From contig NC_091298.1 in NCBI RefSeq assembly GCF_038502225.1, positions 33,651,714-33,715,713 of the forward strand: 64,000 nucleotides of DNA, read 5' to 3'. This document shows positions 45,481 through 57,912 of the stretch, one piece after another (position 1 is the stretch's first letter; every line of letters starts with the position of its first letter). The notes beneath the pieces are model-generated. The model worked only from the letters and a program-made list of their open reading frames with translations. It ran no database searches and was not told where the DNA came from. Made by a program: the position numbers and the translations under genes. Origin of the DNA: Cherax quadricarinatus. Its lineage: Eukaryota; Arthropoda; Malacostraca; Decapoda; Parastacidae.

Positions 45481-45737
45481 CACATGAATAAACTGTAGAA
45501 TGGAGAGTGAATTGAAACTAAGCCATTGCGTGGCATGAGTGGCTTCTTAGTCCTAATAAGTGTTAACTAAGAACGAGTACATATAGTGGCAGGAGTCAGG
45601 TGGTAAGTTGCGAGTGGGTAGGAGTTGTAGTAGCAGTTCATGCTCATGTAGGTTTTGCCAGGACGGGTCCAGGCCCGGGTCTTCTCCATGTGGTGACCCG
45701 ACAATGGCTCCCGAAAGAATGTCGGAGTTTGTATAAG

Positions 45738-45925
45738 TGTTGTACCGGTTACAGTCCTATGGCAGGGGCACGGTGAGCATTTATGTCAAGTGGCATACCG
45801 TTTACAGCCCTATGGTACGGGCAGCCATATGACAAAGGCACACTGAATCTTGTGCAAGTCAAGTGGAGTACCGCTTAGAGCCCTATGGCGGGGGCAGCCC
45901 TATGACATGGACACGGTGATTCCAG
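45738..45925. repeat. Tandem repeat, about 3 units of 50-75 bp
   Basis: Units contain GTCAAGTGGCATACCG, TTACAGCCCTATGG and GGGCAGCCCTATGACA, with indels between copies. Confidence 0.75.
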
Positions 45926-46177
45926 TTATGTCTTTTCTGGCACTCAGGCCGCAGCCCGAGTGTCAGAACGACTCGAAAGATTCTCTGGAGATATGTTGAA
46001 CACCTAACGTCTGACGGGGGTTCCGTGTAGTAGTAGTACTAGTACAATTATGGTGAGATGGGTTGGGTTTGAGAATGACCTGTCAGTATCATATTACAGT
46101 GGTCTCCAGTATGAATAATATTCTGCTCATTAGCAATTTGGATATAGTATAACTTCCTGTTTTTTTGATGGATAGTG

Positions 46178-47456
46178 TTAATGACAATTAAGGCAACCTC
46201 TATAACCTTTCGTCGTGGTAAATCTTCCTTGAGGACTAATCTCCCTCACTGAACTTCGTGAGGTGTAAAACATCGTCCTGCGTTCGACACACGCGTTTCT
46301 ACGGTTATCATGGTTGCAAGGGTTTTTGTGTTCCTTGATCCAAATATCCAGAGGTCTCCCTGTTTCCTCCACATATATTTTGCCACCCCCCCCCTATGGT
46401 ATAGTGTATGCTCCTGGGCTAGTTCCATAGTAGTTCTTGGGGTTTTACACTAGGTTGATAATAGTAGTTGATGAGCTGGTTGACATTTAAACAAGTTTTT
46501 TTGTGAAGTATTTTAGAAACGTTATCTGCAACGTCGCTGACCGGTAAAACGATTTAACTGGGAGACTTTCCTTCAACTGGATTGTTGTTAATCTTGTTAA
46601 TGATGTGGGTCGCACGTTTCCTGTAGTCACGTATGAAGTGTAGGGAAAATTGCAGCGAAATAATTGAATGTGTGATTCATGTACATTCTTCCTCGAGAAA
46701 CTGTGGAATGAAAATTCTGTAAGCTCTCAGAAAGAGGCTTATGTCTACCCTTCTTAGTTCTGGTGTCATGGTGAGAGAAGAAATTTAGAAGATCGCTCTT
46801 GTAGGTTGGTATCGGTAGACTTTAAAAGAGGGTCTGTTTTCAACTGTAAATAGGGGTACGTCGAGAAATGGTAATTGGTTGTCCGTCTCCTCTAGTGTAA
46901 ATTTAATTCTTGGATCCAGAGTATTGATGGTGTTGAAGTCACGCATTTCAAGATTTCGGACACAGTGACCAAAATATCATCCATGTAACTGACCTGGGAA
47001 TGGTATTTAGGATCCGTCTGGATACTAGGTCCTCCATATATAAATTGGCTTGTACTGCACTAAAAGATGAGCCCATATATACTAGCCCGAACAATTGTTT
47101 ATACTTGTTGTCTTCAAATCTGAAACATTTATAATGAACACAGAGTTGGATGAGGCTCACAAAATCCTGGAAACGTACAAGTAACTCTATATCATCATTA
47201 ATCACCCTGCGAAGATCAATGACTTGATCAACTGGAACATTTGTAAATAAGGCAGAGATGTGGAAGCTTCAAGCTTCATATCACTCACGTCAAGATACCT
47301 CGCACGGCTAAGATCACCCGAATGCTTCAGGTGAGCCTGATTAATCGTACCTAGAATTTTTGATAAATATTTCATCAAAACTCCGGATGGCTTGTGTGGG
47401 AAGCTACCGATTCCAGGATGATACTGATTCCTGATTACCGAAGATCCATAAACCAA
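46178..47456 (-). mobile_element. PLE-2 (Penelope-like), RT and nuclease, decayed
   Basis: Minus strand, in order: RT segments 47,456-47,202 (SFPHKPSGVLMKYLSKILG, then INQAHLKHSGDLSRARYLDV) and 47,205-46,948 (FEDNKYKQLFGLVYMGSSFS, ANLYMEDLVSRRILNTIP). The catalytic YMDDI is present but out of frame near 46,975. After about 500 bp without a usable frame comes a GIY-YIG piece, 46,428-46,178 (VEETGRPLDIWIKEHKNPC, with an upstream frame change in a C-run). Penelope RT followed by GIY-YIG is the standard order. At least four disablements are visible. Confidence 0.82.
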
Positions 47457-48535
47457 ATGTGCCTATGAGACCAATTACATCTCGTACTGGCAGCGCCACG
47501 CACCAGCAGCGACTTAAACACACAAGATTTTAATGCCCAATTACACTAATATGAATTAACGATTTTTTACGTATACCCTTTTCTGTCACAAGGAATGTGA
47601 TACGGAGGTTTTTGATGAAGGCTTTGGATATATTTTTATATTGTGTAACATGAGGCTTCACAATAATCGTTGACGTTTAAAAATGCAATTATAAGTTTTA
47701 GTTAAAAAAGACACGTGAGCACACACTAGGTCATATTTATTACAAACGTTTAAGTCTTAAATGAAAAAGAAAAACAAACTGTGGAAGGCAATGGCTGTGG
47801 CAGATGGTGGAGAGTTCCATCCAGTAAACAACACCAGGAGTAAACAACTTCCTTAAGAAAATAAGGAGTCACGAATTAATTAAATTTTTCCAGTAAATAA
47901 AAACAATCTTATTTCTGTCAGTCATGAATTTTGAATAAATACTATGTATTATAAATAGTAGCCAATGGATTTTCTAAATGAATACTTGCACTCCGTATTT
48001 CTTTTTACAAGATATATACCGACATGTGTATGTTCCTCGGTGAGTTTACAGTACATACAATGAAGGTTCATGAAATCTAAATTTTAGAGATACATAGTTA
48101 TCTGGGGGTGAAGAGGTTACATGCACCTTTAATGACTCGTATATTTGCTAGGCTTAAACCCAATTGTAGAGGAAAACTATCTTTTAGCATTATCACGAGA
48201 CTAAGATATCAGTGACTTCCATTCATTGCCAGTATAAAAAATATAACAATATCGGAAATCATCTTGAAAAAAAAAATTATTGTGACTTATGCAGTAGGCT
48301 TTTCAAGGTAACCTCTGTGTACTTGAAATGTCAAATGATATTGGGTTGTATTTCGAGGAATTCATTTGTGATACCTCAGTTTAGTCGATCCTAAATATAT
48401 CGTGAACTTTTATAAAGGTCGGCACCCTACAGGAATTTAATACTTTAATCGATGAGGAACCTCTTTTTGAACGCTTTGTAGGAGTAAACCTGTTGGCAAG
48501 GGGGCCTATGGTCCGAGAAATTGACTCTACCAAAT
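47457..48535. other. Gene-free stretch
   Basis: Nothing recognised. Confidence 0.5.
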
Positions 48536-48715
48536 ACGCAGTGAGCATGTCCACTGTTTACACTACGTCATACGCAGTGAGCATGCCCGCTGTTTACACT
48601 ACGTCACACGCAGTGAGCATGCCCGCTGTTTACACTACGTCACACGCAGTGAGCATGCCTGCAGTTTACACTACGTCACACGCAGTGAGCATGCCCGCTG
48701 TTTACATTACGTCAC
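48536..48715. repeat. 36-bp tandem repeat x 5
   Basis: Unit ACGCAGTGAGCATGCCCGC + TGTTTACACTACGTCAC, five copies with one to four differences. The period is a multiple of three, so a frame (48,493-48,834) reads a 12-residue repeat (AVSMPAVYTTSH). It has no other coding evidence, and I treat it as non-coding. Confidence 0.9.
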
Positions 48716-48917
48716 ACGACGCTCGTTCCTCATGCTATTCAAAGAGCCAAATCCATTTCACAGTCGAGTGTGCTTTAAACCGCCTCAAGTACGATCAAAG
48801 TCAAGGGCAGATAAGCAGGTTGCTCCTATTCTGAATGGTAAGGAATAGTGAGTTTGAAGGTGACGGTTAGTGCTAGCACGATAGTGAGTGCTTACCTCCC
48901 TGTCTCTTACCTAGCAG

Positions 48918-49215
48918 GTACTGGAAGGTATACCCTCCTTGTTTCTATTGTTCCTCTTCTTAAAACTGTATGTGGAGCCTGCCTCCACTGCCTCTTCATC
49001 CAGGTTATTCCACTTCCTGAGCGCCCTGTGACTGATGAAAATACTTCCTTACAGTCTAATAACTCATTTGCGTCTTCATCGTGAAACTGTCCCCACATGT
49101 TCCCATTTCCCATTTTTCGATCAGTCTACTACAGTCTACCATTAAATATACCTAAGTTGCTTAATACATTGTTATCATATCTCTGGTCCGTCTATCGTCT
49201 AATATCAGGATCTGC
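48918..49215 (-). mobile_element. LINE-C fragment, C-terminal
   Basis: Plus-strand TGTGGAGCCTGCCTCCAC, TATTCCACTTCCTGAG and TGACTGATGAAAATACTTCC match the end of the LINE-C ORF2 (57,965-58,050). Confidence 0.7.
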
Positions 49216-49745
49216 TATATTTTAGTTGTTTCTCATAGTCATCCTCACAAGAAACTAGACAAATATTTCTACAGATATCTGCAAGTATTCTAATTTTTTT
49301 TAACATGTTTCATTAGGTGTGGCTTATATATCGGTGCTGAATTCACTAACGTTTGGATGACATATTTCAAATACAATGTTTTGAATGAGTCTTAATTATG
49401 ACTCCCTGCAGATTGTAATATATTCATTCAACGGGCATATCCTACACATTAAATGATACGTTCGCTCCTATGTTCAGTCTCAAGATTTCTCCATATGAAT
49501 AAATTTTGCAGCAATTGTCCCACAAGGCTATGCTCAGAATACTGTTTATATTCACGTTCTCTAATCTTGACTCAGTTGCAGTTGATGGGAGATAACACTG
49601 TCCCATGTCTTTTTTTTTTTTGCAATAGAATTTTACAGGGTTTGGTAAAGTGTTTTATTTACAAGATAAGGGCTGTTAACTACCTAACCTGATTTGAAAG
49701 CCTTTTTGTTGTTAAAAGACATACAGATGGGAAAAAAGATGCAGT
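49216..49745. other. Gene-free stretch
   Basis: Nothing recognised. Confidence 0.5.
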
Positions 49746-50035
49746 TTGAGCCATCTGGTGGCCTGGTGGTTTAAAGCTCTCGCTTCACACGGCGATTGTC
49801 TGGCTTCGATTCCCAGCCAGGGTAGAAACACTGAGAGTGTTTCTTTACACCTGTTGTCTATGTTCACCCATCGGTAAAATGGGTACCTGGGTGTTAGCCG
49901 ACTGGTGTGGGTCGCATCCTGGGACACTAACCTAATTTGCCCGAAATGCTCAGCATAACAAGGGGCTTTCTATATAGTAGTATGTCACTGATGTCAGCTA
50001 GACCTGAATACCTTGTACCTTATTACATTATTATA
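49746..50035 (+). repeat. tRNA-derived SINE-3
   Basis: The tRNA-like head has an A-box GGTGGCCTGGTGGTTTAAAG and B-box GGCTTCGATTCCC at 49,802-49,814. It is followed by a conserved body (GGGTACCTGGGTGTTAGCCG, GGTGTGGGTCGCATCCTGG) and an AT-rich tail near 50,030. The box spacing is right for a pol III internal promoter. Confidence 0.82.
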
Positions 50036-50164
50036 TTATCTGTGGGCCAGCGATTTCATTTGATCATCTACCTATATTTTGTCTATGTCATTTTGCTGTT
50101 CTAGACTCCGTTCATCTTAGGAATAAATGATCACAGATGACGTGATGTTCTTGAAAAAGGTGGC

Positions 50165-50329
50165 CCCTCAAAGGAGGTCCCTTGACGCTGGTGAGGGGCT
50201 CTTGATCTAGGGAATTGGATCTGTGCTCTGGTTCCCTGAATTTAGCTTGAACACCTTACATCCCCCCCTCACGTGTGCTGTATAATCCTACGTGTTTAGC
50301 TCTCCCCCATGATTATAATAATAATAATC
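50165..50329 (+). repeat. SINE-like repeat (SINE-5)
   Basis: CTTGACGCTGGTGAGGGGCT, GGAATTGGATCTGTGCTC, CTGTATAATCCTACGTG, TTTAGCTC and an (ATA)n tail. Homologous to the minus-strand copy at 42,318. Confidence 0.7.
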
Positions 50330-50339
50330 TTGAGAAGGG

Positions 50340-51288
50340 TTCAGCCGGAGTGTAGTTGCTGTTGGCTGCCCGTCTTGCTTTTTAGAAATTCTCTTCTCGC
50401 TGACCACCAAGTAGAGTTTGGTGTGGGGCGTTGACAACATTTCCATTGTACATAACTGTAATGCCACCCATATCCCTTTAGCGTTGAAGGCTCTCTTGAA
50501 ATGATAGACCTTTCCAGGCTGAGTCCAGACTAGATGCGAGTTGTGTTGCTCTGTTATCTATTCTGTTAAGAAGTAGATGTGATAGGAAACAGACAGTCCA
50601 AGATATTGGAACATTCACTAGGTGTGAGCACACTTAAGCCTCGTCGAGTCTTCCAGCCTTTACTATTGAGCAAATACGACTTACGTCTAAGGGCTGTAAG
50701 CCTTCTGGCAGTATTATTTGCAAAATTTACTTCGTGGTTCCATATAGTTAACATGGAATTAAATTTCACTCTAAGGGTATGAACATCATCCCCGAGTTCC
50801 AACACTCGTTCATTATTACCGATGCTCGAACATTTCCATCATGGTACTTGGAGACCATCATCATCAGTGTATTTTCAGGATGATATAGCTTTAAGTTGTT
50901 GATTGATGTAACTGAGAGCAGCTGGCATTTCCCTCTTGGTTTAGTAGATGTCAGAGTACTGGGGTGAAATAAAGGTCATTGAAGTGGACATTAAATAAAA
51001 TGTCACAAGGACACTTTCCTGTGGAACAGTGGCACCAACAGAGTGTCTTCTTGACCTTGTCCTTTCGAGATCCTCACTTCAAGACCTTCCTTATAGGTAA
51101 TGGCTGAGGAGGAATAGTGAAGAGCCAGCTACTCATAGTGCTTGCAGTTTTGCCAAGAGTCTAAGGTGTTATATGCAGCCAGAAGCACCACCAATATCTT
51201 GTGCTACTACACAGCTGATCTTGGATTTTTCCAGTTACTGGTGCCGATTAATGGAAAGGTTTAACAACATATCAACGGCAGAGTAACG
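50340..51288 (-). mobile_element. LINE-J relative, RT C-terminal half (decayed)
   Basis: The minus-strand frame 50,805-50,566 (VKFNSMLTIWNHEVNFANNT, ARRLTALRRKSYLLNSKGWK) aligns with LINE-J ORF2 VKFDSKLTMKNHVVNLAN and ARKLTALRRISHLLDSRGCK. The region also contains the VPQ-type RT motif (about 51,030). It is broken by many indels and interrupted at 51,290 by a LINE-R fragment. Confidence 0.78.
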
Positions 51289-51289
51289 T

Positions 51290-51755
51290 TTTTTTTTATC
51301 AACACATTGACTGTTTCCCACCAAGTCAGGGTGACCCAAAAGAAGAAGAAACACTTTCATTATCATTCACTCCACCACTGCCTTGCAAGAGGCGCGCCTC
51401 CACTACAATTAAAAACCTTCACCATATCAACACCCCTCCTTTACTTCCCACCTCCAAGATTTAAGTCCAGCTCACTGGTTTCCCTGACTCCCTTCATAAA
51501 TGTTACTTTGCTGACACTCCAACAGCATGCCAAGTAAAAAAAAAATTGTCTCCACTCGCTCCTGTCTAATATGCTCGTGCACACTTGCTAGAAGTCCAAG
51601 ACCGTAGCACACAAAACCGCCTTTATCCCCCTTCCTCCAACCTTTCCTAGGCCGACCCCTATCCCGCCGTCCTTCTACTACACATTTATATGCTCTCCAA
51701 GTCATTCTGTTTCGTTCTATCCTTTTTAAATGTCCAAAAAACCTCAACAACGCTT
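51290..51755 (-). mobile_element. LINE-R fragment, 3' end
   Basis: Related to 32,545-33,405: the plus strand starts TCAACACATTGACTGTTTCC (tail) and the minus-strand frame reads LRFFGHLKRIERNRMTWRAY then GRRDRGRPRKGWRKG. It is inserted inside the LINE-J relative. Confidence 0.72.
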
Positions 51756-51759
51756 CCTC

Positions 51760-52205
51760 AGCCCAGTGGATAAATGCCTTGAATCATCATTAATCGCTGT
51801 TTCTAACACAGTCAGGCAAAATAAAGGCAGCTTCATCATCTCTGAACCACTAGCAAAAAATCCTCCTCGAAAGAGTAAACCCTGTCATCACAAAATCTCT
51901 GCTACACAAAAACACAACAGAGAAGGAACGCTGAAACAGACGTTCTCAGATCCAACCACCCACAGAAATATTTGTCTAACCTATTTTATGCTACCCAAGT
52001 AGTAGCTTTTATAACCTTTAACTAATGTGCAAGTTAATTGTTCTACCGTATTGTATTACTACTACTACTACTACAACTCATTCTGAGCCTTTATATACCC
52101 TCTGTGTCCATGTATTGTTTGTAACGGCTTGATAAAGCTCCTGGAGAGCGAAACGTTGCCACAATAAAATGTCATATTAGTTACATTTGTATCCTTTTAC
52201 TTTAC
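51760..52205 (+). repeat. Retroposon tail with TATA box and hammerhead-like motif
   Basis: Ends with (TAC)5, TTTATATACC (52,090-52,099), a hammerhead-like motif (52,126-52,160), AATAAAATG and TCCTTTTACTTT. The last 130 bp are homologous to 18,253-18,420. A TATA box shortly upstream of a polyadenylation-type signal suggests a terminal repeat (LTR or Penelope pLTR). No coding part is recognised. Confidence 0.6.
52126..52160 (+). ncRNA. Hammerhead-like motif, U3-A8 type
   Basis: GGC (stem I), TTGATAA, one A, stem II GCTC-CTGGA-GAGC, GAA, palindrome ACGT, T, then GCC (stem I). It has the same topology and the same C3-to-U and G8-to-A changes as PLE-1 but unrelated stem sequences. Stem I is only three pairs. 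Confidence 0.55.
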
Positions 52206-52610
52206 ACAATAGAGAGGGGCTTGTGTTCATGCATAGCTTGAGGAACATCCTTTCCAAGAGATTAGGGGTGGTAACATCAATTAACTGGGCATGTACACTT
52301 TTAGAAAAGCACACGACAACTCCTTGTCCATGCCTGTCTCTTCTCCACGAGGGGTAGCCAGCAATTCTAGCAGTTTTCTGGTGTCCTGTCGTCCAAAAAT
52401 GTCCCAACAAAGCGATCATTTCGGGACGTCGAGTGTTCACGACACAGTGGGTGAGCTCACGAGCACTGATAATGAAGCTTCTAATGTTGACCGACAGGAT
52501 GCTGATAGGTTGGCTCCTCCTGACTGTATTCAGTCACTGTGGTCTTGTATAAGGCACGAAACCACCTGTTGAGCCGAGATAGGAGTAGCTGAGTGGGTGA
52601 CGTGTGAGTG
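52206..52610 (-). mobile_element. LINE-J relative, endonuclease N-terminus (decayed)
   Basis: The minus-strand frame 52,440-52,177 reads MNTRRPEMIALL, ARIAGYPSWRRDRHGQG and VVCFSKSVHAQLIDVTTPN, aligning with LINE-J NTRRPDMIAVV and VCFSKSVHAQHIDVATP. Together with 50,340-51,288 it is one old insertion, later split by the elements at 51,290-52,205 and missing its middle. Confidence 0.8.
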
Positions 52611-52611
52611 T

Positions 52612-52730
52612 GTTCACCCGTTCTGAGATCTCAGGATCTCAGAAAGGGTTTGTTCCCAGAGATCTCAGAACGGGTGAACGGGTTTGTTCCCAGAGATCTC
52701 AGAACGGGTGAACGGGTTTGTTCCCAGAAT
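52612..52730. repeat. 34-bp tandem repeat x 3
   Basis: Unit GAGATCTCAGAACGGGTGAA + CGGGTTTGTTCCCA, two full copies and partial ends. Confidence 0.85.
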
Positions 52731-53939
52731 CTGTCTCTTCCTCTCTCTCTCCACCAATCTCTCTTTCTCCTTGTTTCTCTCACATTTTATCTATATATCT
52801 GTCTGCCTTTTAAGAATGGTTTACAAGCAGTCAGCTGTTACCTACCTCGACTCATTTAAAAGCCTCTCCTTCCATTATCTATCAAGCGGTTAAAACTATT
52901 TAATATGAGCTTGAAGCATTTTTCATCTTTCGTGGAATATAACAGTTAACAATTATTTCTTTTGGTAATAAACGCACACACTATCAGAATTTAAAGTACA
53001 ATACTTCACAAAACTATGATGCAGATTTATATCCAAATGTCGATAAAAATAAACATCTAAACATACAATAACATATTTGTTTACAAGAAACATGAATGTT
53101 GCCAGCTGCTGATTAATGAGGCGGTCGCTGCTGCTGCTGATTAATGAGATGCTCCCCACTTAGGGTGCTACTGTTGGTTAATGAGATCCTTGCTACTGCT
53201 GTTGCTGCAATAACATTCTTGCGTCTTGTCATCGATTCATTTCTCGAGTCTCCTCCTTTTCGCATTGCTTGTCGCTGCCTTCTTTTCATCCTTTATTTTT
53301 ATCGAGGATGAAAGCTCGTTAAAATTCTTATCTTTGTTTCTGGTAGCCATTGGGTTTCTAGTTATCTCATTTGATTTCTTAATAGCTAAAATATAAATCA
53401 GTTTTGTTTTAGTTTATCTTGGTTTCTCTGTTACTCTATCATTATTATTATTATGCTACTATCATCATATTCTTACCTTTCTCTTCTGTTGTTGAGTAGA
53501 GGATTGTGCATAACAGATAACTAAAGAAACACTTAAATTTCGAACCAATGACATGCCAGTGCTGTAGCTACTACACAATGTCATCGTAAGATTCATGTAA
53601 CCGGGTATAAGTCTCACTACTGCATAGAAATAAAAGGATTTACAGATGAATTTCATGTAAACATTTCTGTAGGAAGATCTAATTCAAGTTGCTTGAACCA
53701 TTGTAACTTAACCCCCTCAGACGTACTGTTATTGCTCTAGTGGAATTTGATTGATGATAAAAGACACGGAACATGAGGAAATAAGCAGCTAAAATCTTGC
53801 TGTATCATACTCATGATGAGCTGTGCAAATGACATCTTGGTCGTAATACAGAGAAAGCTCAGTAGTCAAAACATCCTAAACATTATTAATATCATACAGC
53901 TAACAATTTAATTCACAGTACAAGAGAAGGCCAACCGGT
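52731..53939. other. Gene-free stretch
   Basis: CT-rich at 52,730-52,790. Three loose copies of CTGCTGATTAATGAG lie at 53,106-53,190. Otherwise nothing recognised. Confidence 0.5.
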
Positions 53940-54870
53940 TTCAATTTACTGATGTTTTATTCCTCAAGGAAGGAGAGAAGCTCCTTTTCTAAATCTGCGG
54001 GAACCTAACATTCAAAAATTATTTAAGAGACTTTAGTCTCATCAGGACAACAGAGCCAAGAGACGTATCCTGATATACTTTCTTAGAAATTGACATTTCC
54101 GGTAGGTAATTCCTGAAGAATGTCAATACCTTTAAAACTTTTCTTCAGCTTCACTCTCTACAATTTTAAGTCAACGGCTGCAGGAAGAGTCATGTGAATC
54201 ATATAACAGAAAAAACAGACCCACCAGCCAAAAGTATCGTTTTGCCAGTTAGTTAATCAAGGATGGTCATATGAAAACTTCCAACGCTTCGATACCCATC
54301 AAGGATTCAGTGACAGATAAGAACTGAAGCAAATAATGCCACCATCAACACTGGCGACTACCTCGTACCTTGTAAAGGTTGCGACAAAAAATACATAGAC
54401 AAAAACCCCTAAACATTAGAAGTCAGAGTACGAGGGCATCAAAATGCCTGTAAGTGGCACAACCAAAATAATGCATAAATGCCGTATAAAACAACACAGG
54501 GACTCATCACGAAACTCATAATGACCAGACTAATATTTTGCGAAGCTTACATGAGCAAACGCAGGTGCTTGGAAGCAACAAAGATAGAAATCAATGCCAT
54601 ATCATGCAAGACAGCGAAAGCACATCAAGAAGAGTAACCACACTATTACCACCAAAGGGTAAAACCGCCATTAAATGATTTCACGTTACACTAGTGATCG
54701 CCTCAAGAGGCTTACCAGCCCACCCAAGATGTTACCAACTTCACTTTTAACCTATGTTCACCTGTCCTTTTGTACGATTTGGACTGTTTGTTTTAGCTCT
54801 CTTTATGAAAAATGAAGAAGCCACCAGTAGTGAAGCGTTTCTTTAAACTGTCTTGATTCTGTGTCTGACT
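53940..54870 (+). mobile_element. PLE-3 (Penelope-like) 3' fragment, decayed
   Basis: At 54,345-54,640 the reading TGDYLVPCKGCDKKYID, a stop, then LEVRVRGHQNACKWHNQNNA matches a GIY-YIG nuclease with the Penelope cysteine pair, where the usual GETGR is lost. Downstream GAAGCCACCAGTAGTG and AAGCGTTTCTTTAA (54,810-54,845) resemble the terminal repeats at 62 kb. Many stops. Confidence 0.62.
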
Positions 54871-55044
54871 ATTTCTCAAAGCTGCATTGATTCCTTAACT
54901 GAAGTGATAACACACCTCCACCTGAGAGTGTTATGACGTCTGTGGATGCCTTTGTTTTCAGTTCTTTCCATTTGACACGTGTCTTTTTCGATCTGCAATT
55001 GTGTTCCTCACTTTCAGTTTTAGTTCTTTAGAGTGTTTTGGTTT

Positions 55045-57540
55045 TCACGTCGCTGATCTCTTGATCCTTGCCCATGGATCAGGGGCATGGGTTGAGGTAT
55101 AGGGAGAAACAGGGGTTGTGGAGTAGGGTGTGGGAGCTGAGAGGATGGTTTTTTGCACCGTGAGTGGAACCATAGACGTGGATGGAGAGGTTGGAAGTAG
55201 TGGGAAGTGAGGGTTGGGGGTTTGCATGAGGGGTGTTTATGAGAAAGGTGCCTGTACTGGAAGGGTTAGAAGTGTGGGTGATGGTGAAGAAGGATGACGG
55301 AAAAGGTTAGTTTGTTTTTGACTATTATGTTGAAGTAAGAAGAGGCGCTATAGCCTGAATCGAGATTGCATTGATCTGAGCACTGTGCATCCTCCGAGGC
55401 TGAGCTATTGCCCAGTGGGCCTGAGCATTGTGTGCCCCTGTAGATTGAACATTATATTGTTCTCTCTCCCGTTTGCGATTTATTTTATTTTTAATATCTC
55501 CCTCAGCAGTTCTCTCTCCTTTTTTGTTCTGTCCTGATCGAGGAACATATGATATCTTTTTGTCTGCCAGAAAAGTGGTTTTCATTTCAACATCAATTTC
55601 GGCTCACTAGTTGTAATTTGTTTCTTTCGTACCATCAATGTCTCTGAAAATTTGTTTCCTGGTATTCTTTGTCCTCATCACCTGCCTGTTTAATGTTAGT
55701 TCGAATCTCCTATTCTTCCTTTGTCCAGATTTTATTGTTTGTTCTTCCATTAGCCTTCTGAACGCTATGAGTAGTGAACAACTTCCCTCTTTCACTTTAC
55801 AATTTCCTTTCCTTCTACAAATAGTTGTCTGTTATCAGATCATTCGCTGCTCCATATATCACTTTTAATTCCTGGTTGTCTGAGAACATTTCCACAAAAG
55901 TTCATTAATATCCTTCTACCCTCATTTCTCTCTTCCTACCTACAACATTTGTGTCTATCCTACCTTGTATCTCCTTCCCTTTTATTTCTAAACTTCCGTC
56001 ATCTGCTTCTTTAGCTACTCTCCCAGTCTGTGTATTAGCAGCAACAACCCTTCTCTCATGTTTCCTACCTTCACTTAATACTTCTTCCATGTCTTCCTGT
56101 ATTTTTGTCTAAAGATAATATAGATATTTTTCGCACCATATATCCAGCTAACATCAATCCTTTATCTATTGATATGCTTCCTAATTCAGCATCCTCGTCT
56201 CCTGCTCCTTTTTAAATTTCACTTTTGGTTTCGCATTTCATAACATTTTCAGTTTTGCAAGCTAGGTATAATAAATTAGTCTTTGATCCATTGTAGTGCT
56301 TTCTCTGTTGTTTCTGCCTACTCTTCAAGCTTTTGTCCCAGTCTCTTGTGTGGTACTGAGTCAAAACTTTTTTTACAATCCTTAAAGATGCAATGCACCA
56401 ATCCTCTTTCTTCTGCCTCACTTCTATTACCTTCTCAATGAACTCCTTCAGGTTTGTCAAACAGGATTTACCATTCCTAAGGCTGTGCTGTTTTTGTTTA
56501 CGAACCACCTCCATTCCAGATGCTCCACCACTTCCCTCCTGATAAACTTCATAACTTTACTCTGAATATGAGTCATATTAGCCTGTGAATTAAACCCACC
56601 TCTTTATCCTATTCCTTAAATATTAAGACTAAACCTGCTGTCTTCCACATCTTTGATAGATGCTCTGTATCAGTTGACTTATTGAAGACTGTGGCTAGTT
56701 GACCACCCAACCGTGCTTCCTTACACTCTCTCAGGAACCTCTGACAGATATCTAGTTCCATTGTCTTCGAGGTATTTAGCTCGCACAGTAGTATCCGTAC
56801 CTTTTCTCATGAAGGATACCTGAAGTATACCGATCCCAGACCAGTCATCCTGGAGGATCAAGGCCTAATCAACCTTGCTGTTGTTGCTGGCCGTAAGAAA
56901 TTCAGCGTATAAACAACAGTCCAGCTGGTCAGGCAATGGATTTAGGAATTTATACAGTTCCTTCATGAAGACAGCTAGAGTTTTGTTGGTAATTCTCCGA
57001 ATGTATGAAGGAAGAGCGTTGAAAAGTCGGGGACCTGTGAAGCTCATCATGTTCCCTCCAAGAAAATTCAGTTCGCCCGTGCTTTTTAATAGAGCTATTT
57101 TGTACCGTCTGGCAAGTCTAGTTGTTATATAGCGATTCGTTTACGTTTGGCTCAGCACGTCTTCTCTCAAAAGTTCCAGTTACGCAGCCTATTACATTCC
57201 TTGCGGTAGTAATATCAATATTCTTGTGATCTTGTATGTGGGATCTTCCCACATTATTTCTCCAAAGTCTGACACATGGAACATTCGCTCTACTGACTGA
57301 TATCATATATATCATATATATTTTGTCCAGTACTCAAACCTGCACTCTACCTCCCTGGCTTTCTGGTTACCTTAATTAATATTACTTCCGAGAACACCTC
57401 CTTAATTTCTTGCTGAGCTTCTCACAGACTTCTGAAACTTTCTTGTGAGCTCTTCTTCCTTCTTCATCCTGATTACCTGCTTCTTTAATTTTGTCTTCTT
57501 CCTAGCGATACTATCATTCCCAAGTTCTCGTTGAGATTCT
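55045..57540 (-). mobile_element. Old LINE-C copy, interrupted
   Basis: Minus-strand pieces include ORF1-like charged segments (55,585-55,325, SGQNKKGERTAEGDIKNKIN; 55,795-55,607) and RT (56,514-56,212, SLRNGKSCLTNLKEFIEKV then VRQKKEDWCI). The connector upstream of the RT (57,540-57,360) parallels 59,590-59,480. The RT start (56,810-56,760) is separated from that connector by the LINE-D insertion. Order on the strand is partly scrambled, so more than one copy may be involved. Heavily decayed. Confidence 0.6.
56815..57345 (-). mobile_element. LINE-D 3' end, inserted in LINE-C
   Basis: The minus-strand frame 57,050-56,865 reads MMSFTGPRLFNALPSYIRRI and AVFMKELYKFLNPLPDQLD, a typical C-terminal end of another LINE family. 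Upstream frames (57,315-57,118) carry RSHIQDHKNIDITTARNV. The LINE-C sequence on both sides joins when this piece is removed. Confidence 0.62.
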
Positions 57541-57563
57541 CGTGTTACTAACTAATTTTGTTA

Positions 57564-57564
57564 G

Positions 57565-57628
<64 letters not shown>

Positions 57629-57653
57629 GTGTGTGTGTGTGTGCTGTGTGTTG

Positions 57654-57726
<73 letters not shown>

Positions 57727-57832
57727 GTTGTGTGCGCGTGTGTTGTGTGTGTGTGCGCGTGTGTTTGTGTGTGTGTATGTGTGTGTGTGCGTGTGTTGTG
57801 TGTGTGTGTGTTGTGTGTGTGTGTGTGTGTGT
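57564..57832. repeat. (GT)n, about 270 bp
   Basis: GT with GC and TTG interruptions. The right border is the LINE-C 3' end. Confidence 0.95.
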
Positions 57833-57912
57833 ACTCACCTAGTTGTACTCACCTAGTTGAGGTTGCGGGGGTCGAGTCCGAGCTCCTGGCCCCGCCTCTT
57901 CACTGATCGCTA

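Noticed and set aside
48536..48715. CRISPR array
   Set aside because: Copies are directly adjacent with no spacers, and the genome is eukaryotic in character.
48493..48834. Repeat-containing secreted or structural protein
   Set aside because: The 12-residue repeat follows simply from a 36-bp DNA repeat. There is no signal peptide or coding sequence outside it.
54330..54640. Independent host nuclease gene
   Set aside because: The GIY-YIG-like motif is full of stops and is accompanied by terminal-repeat sequence, so it is a dead Penelope fragment.
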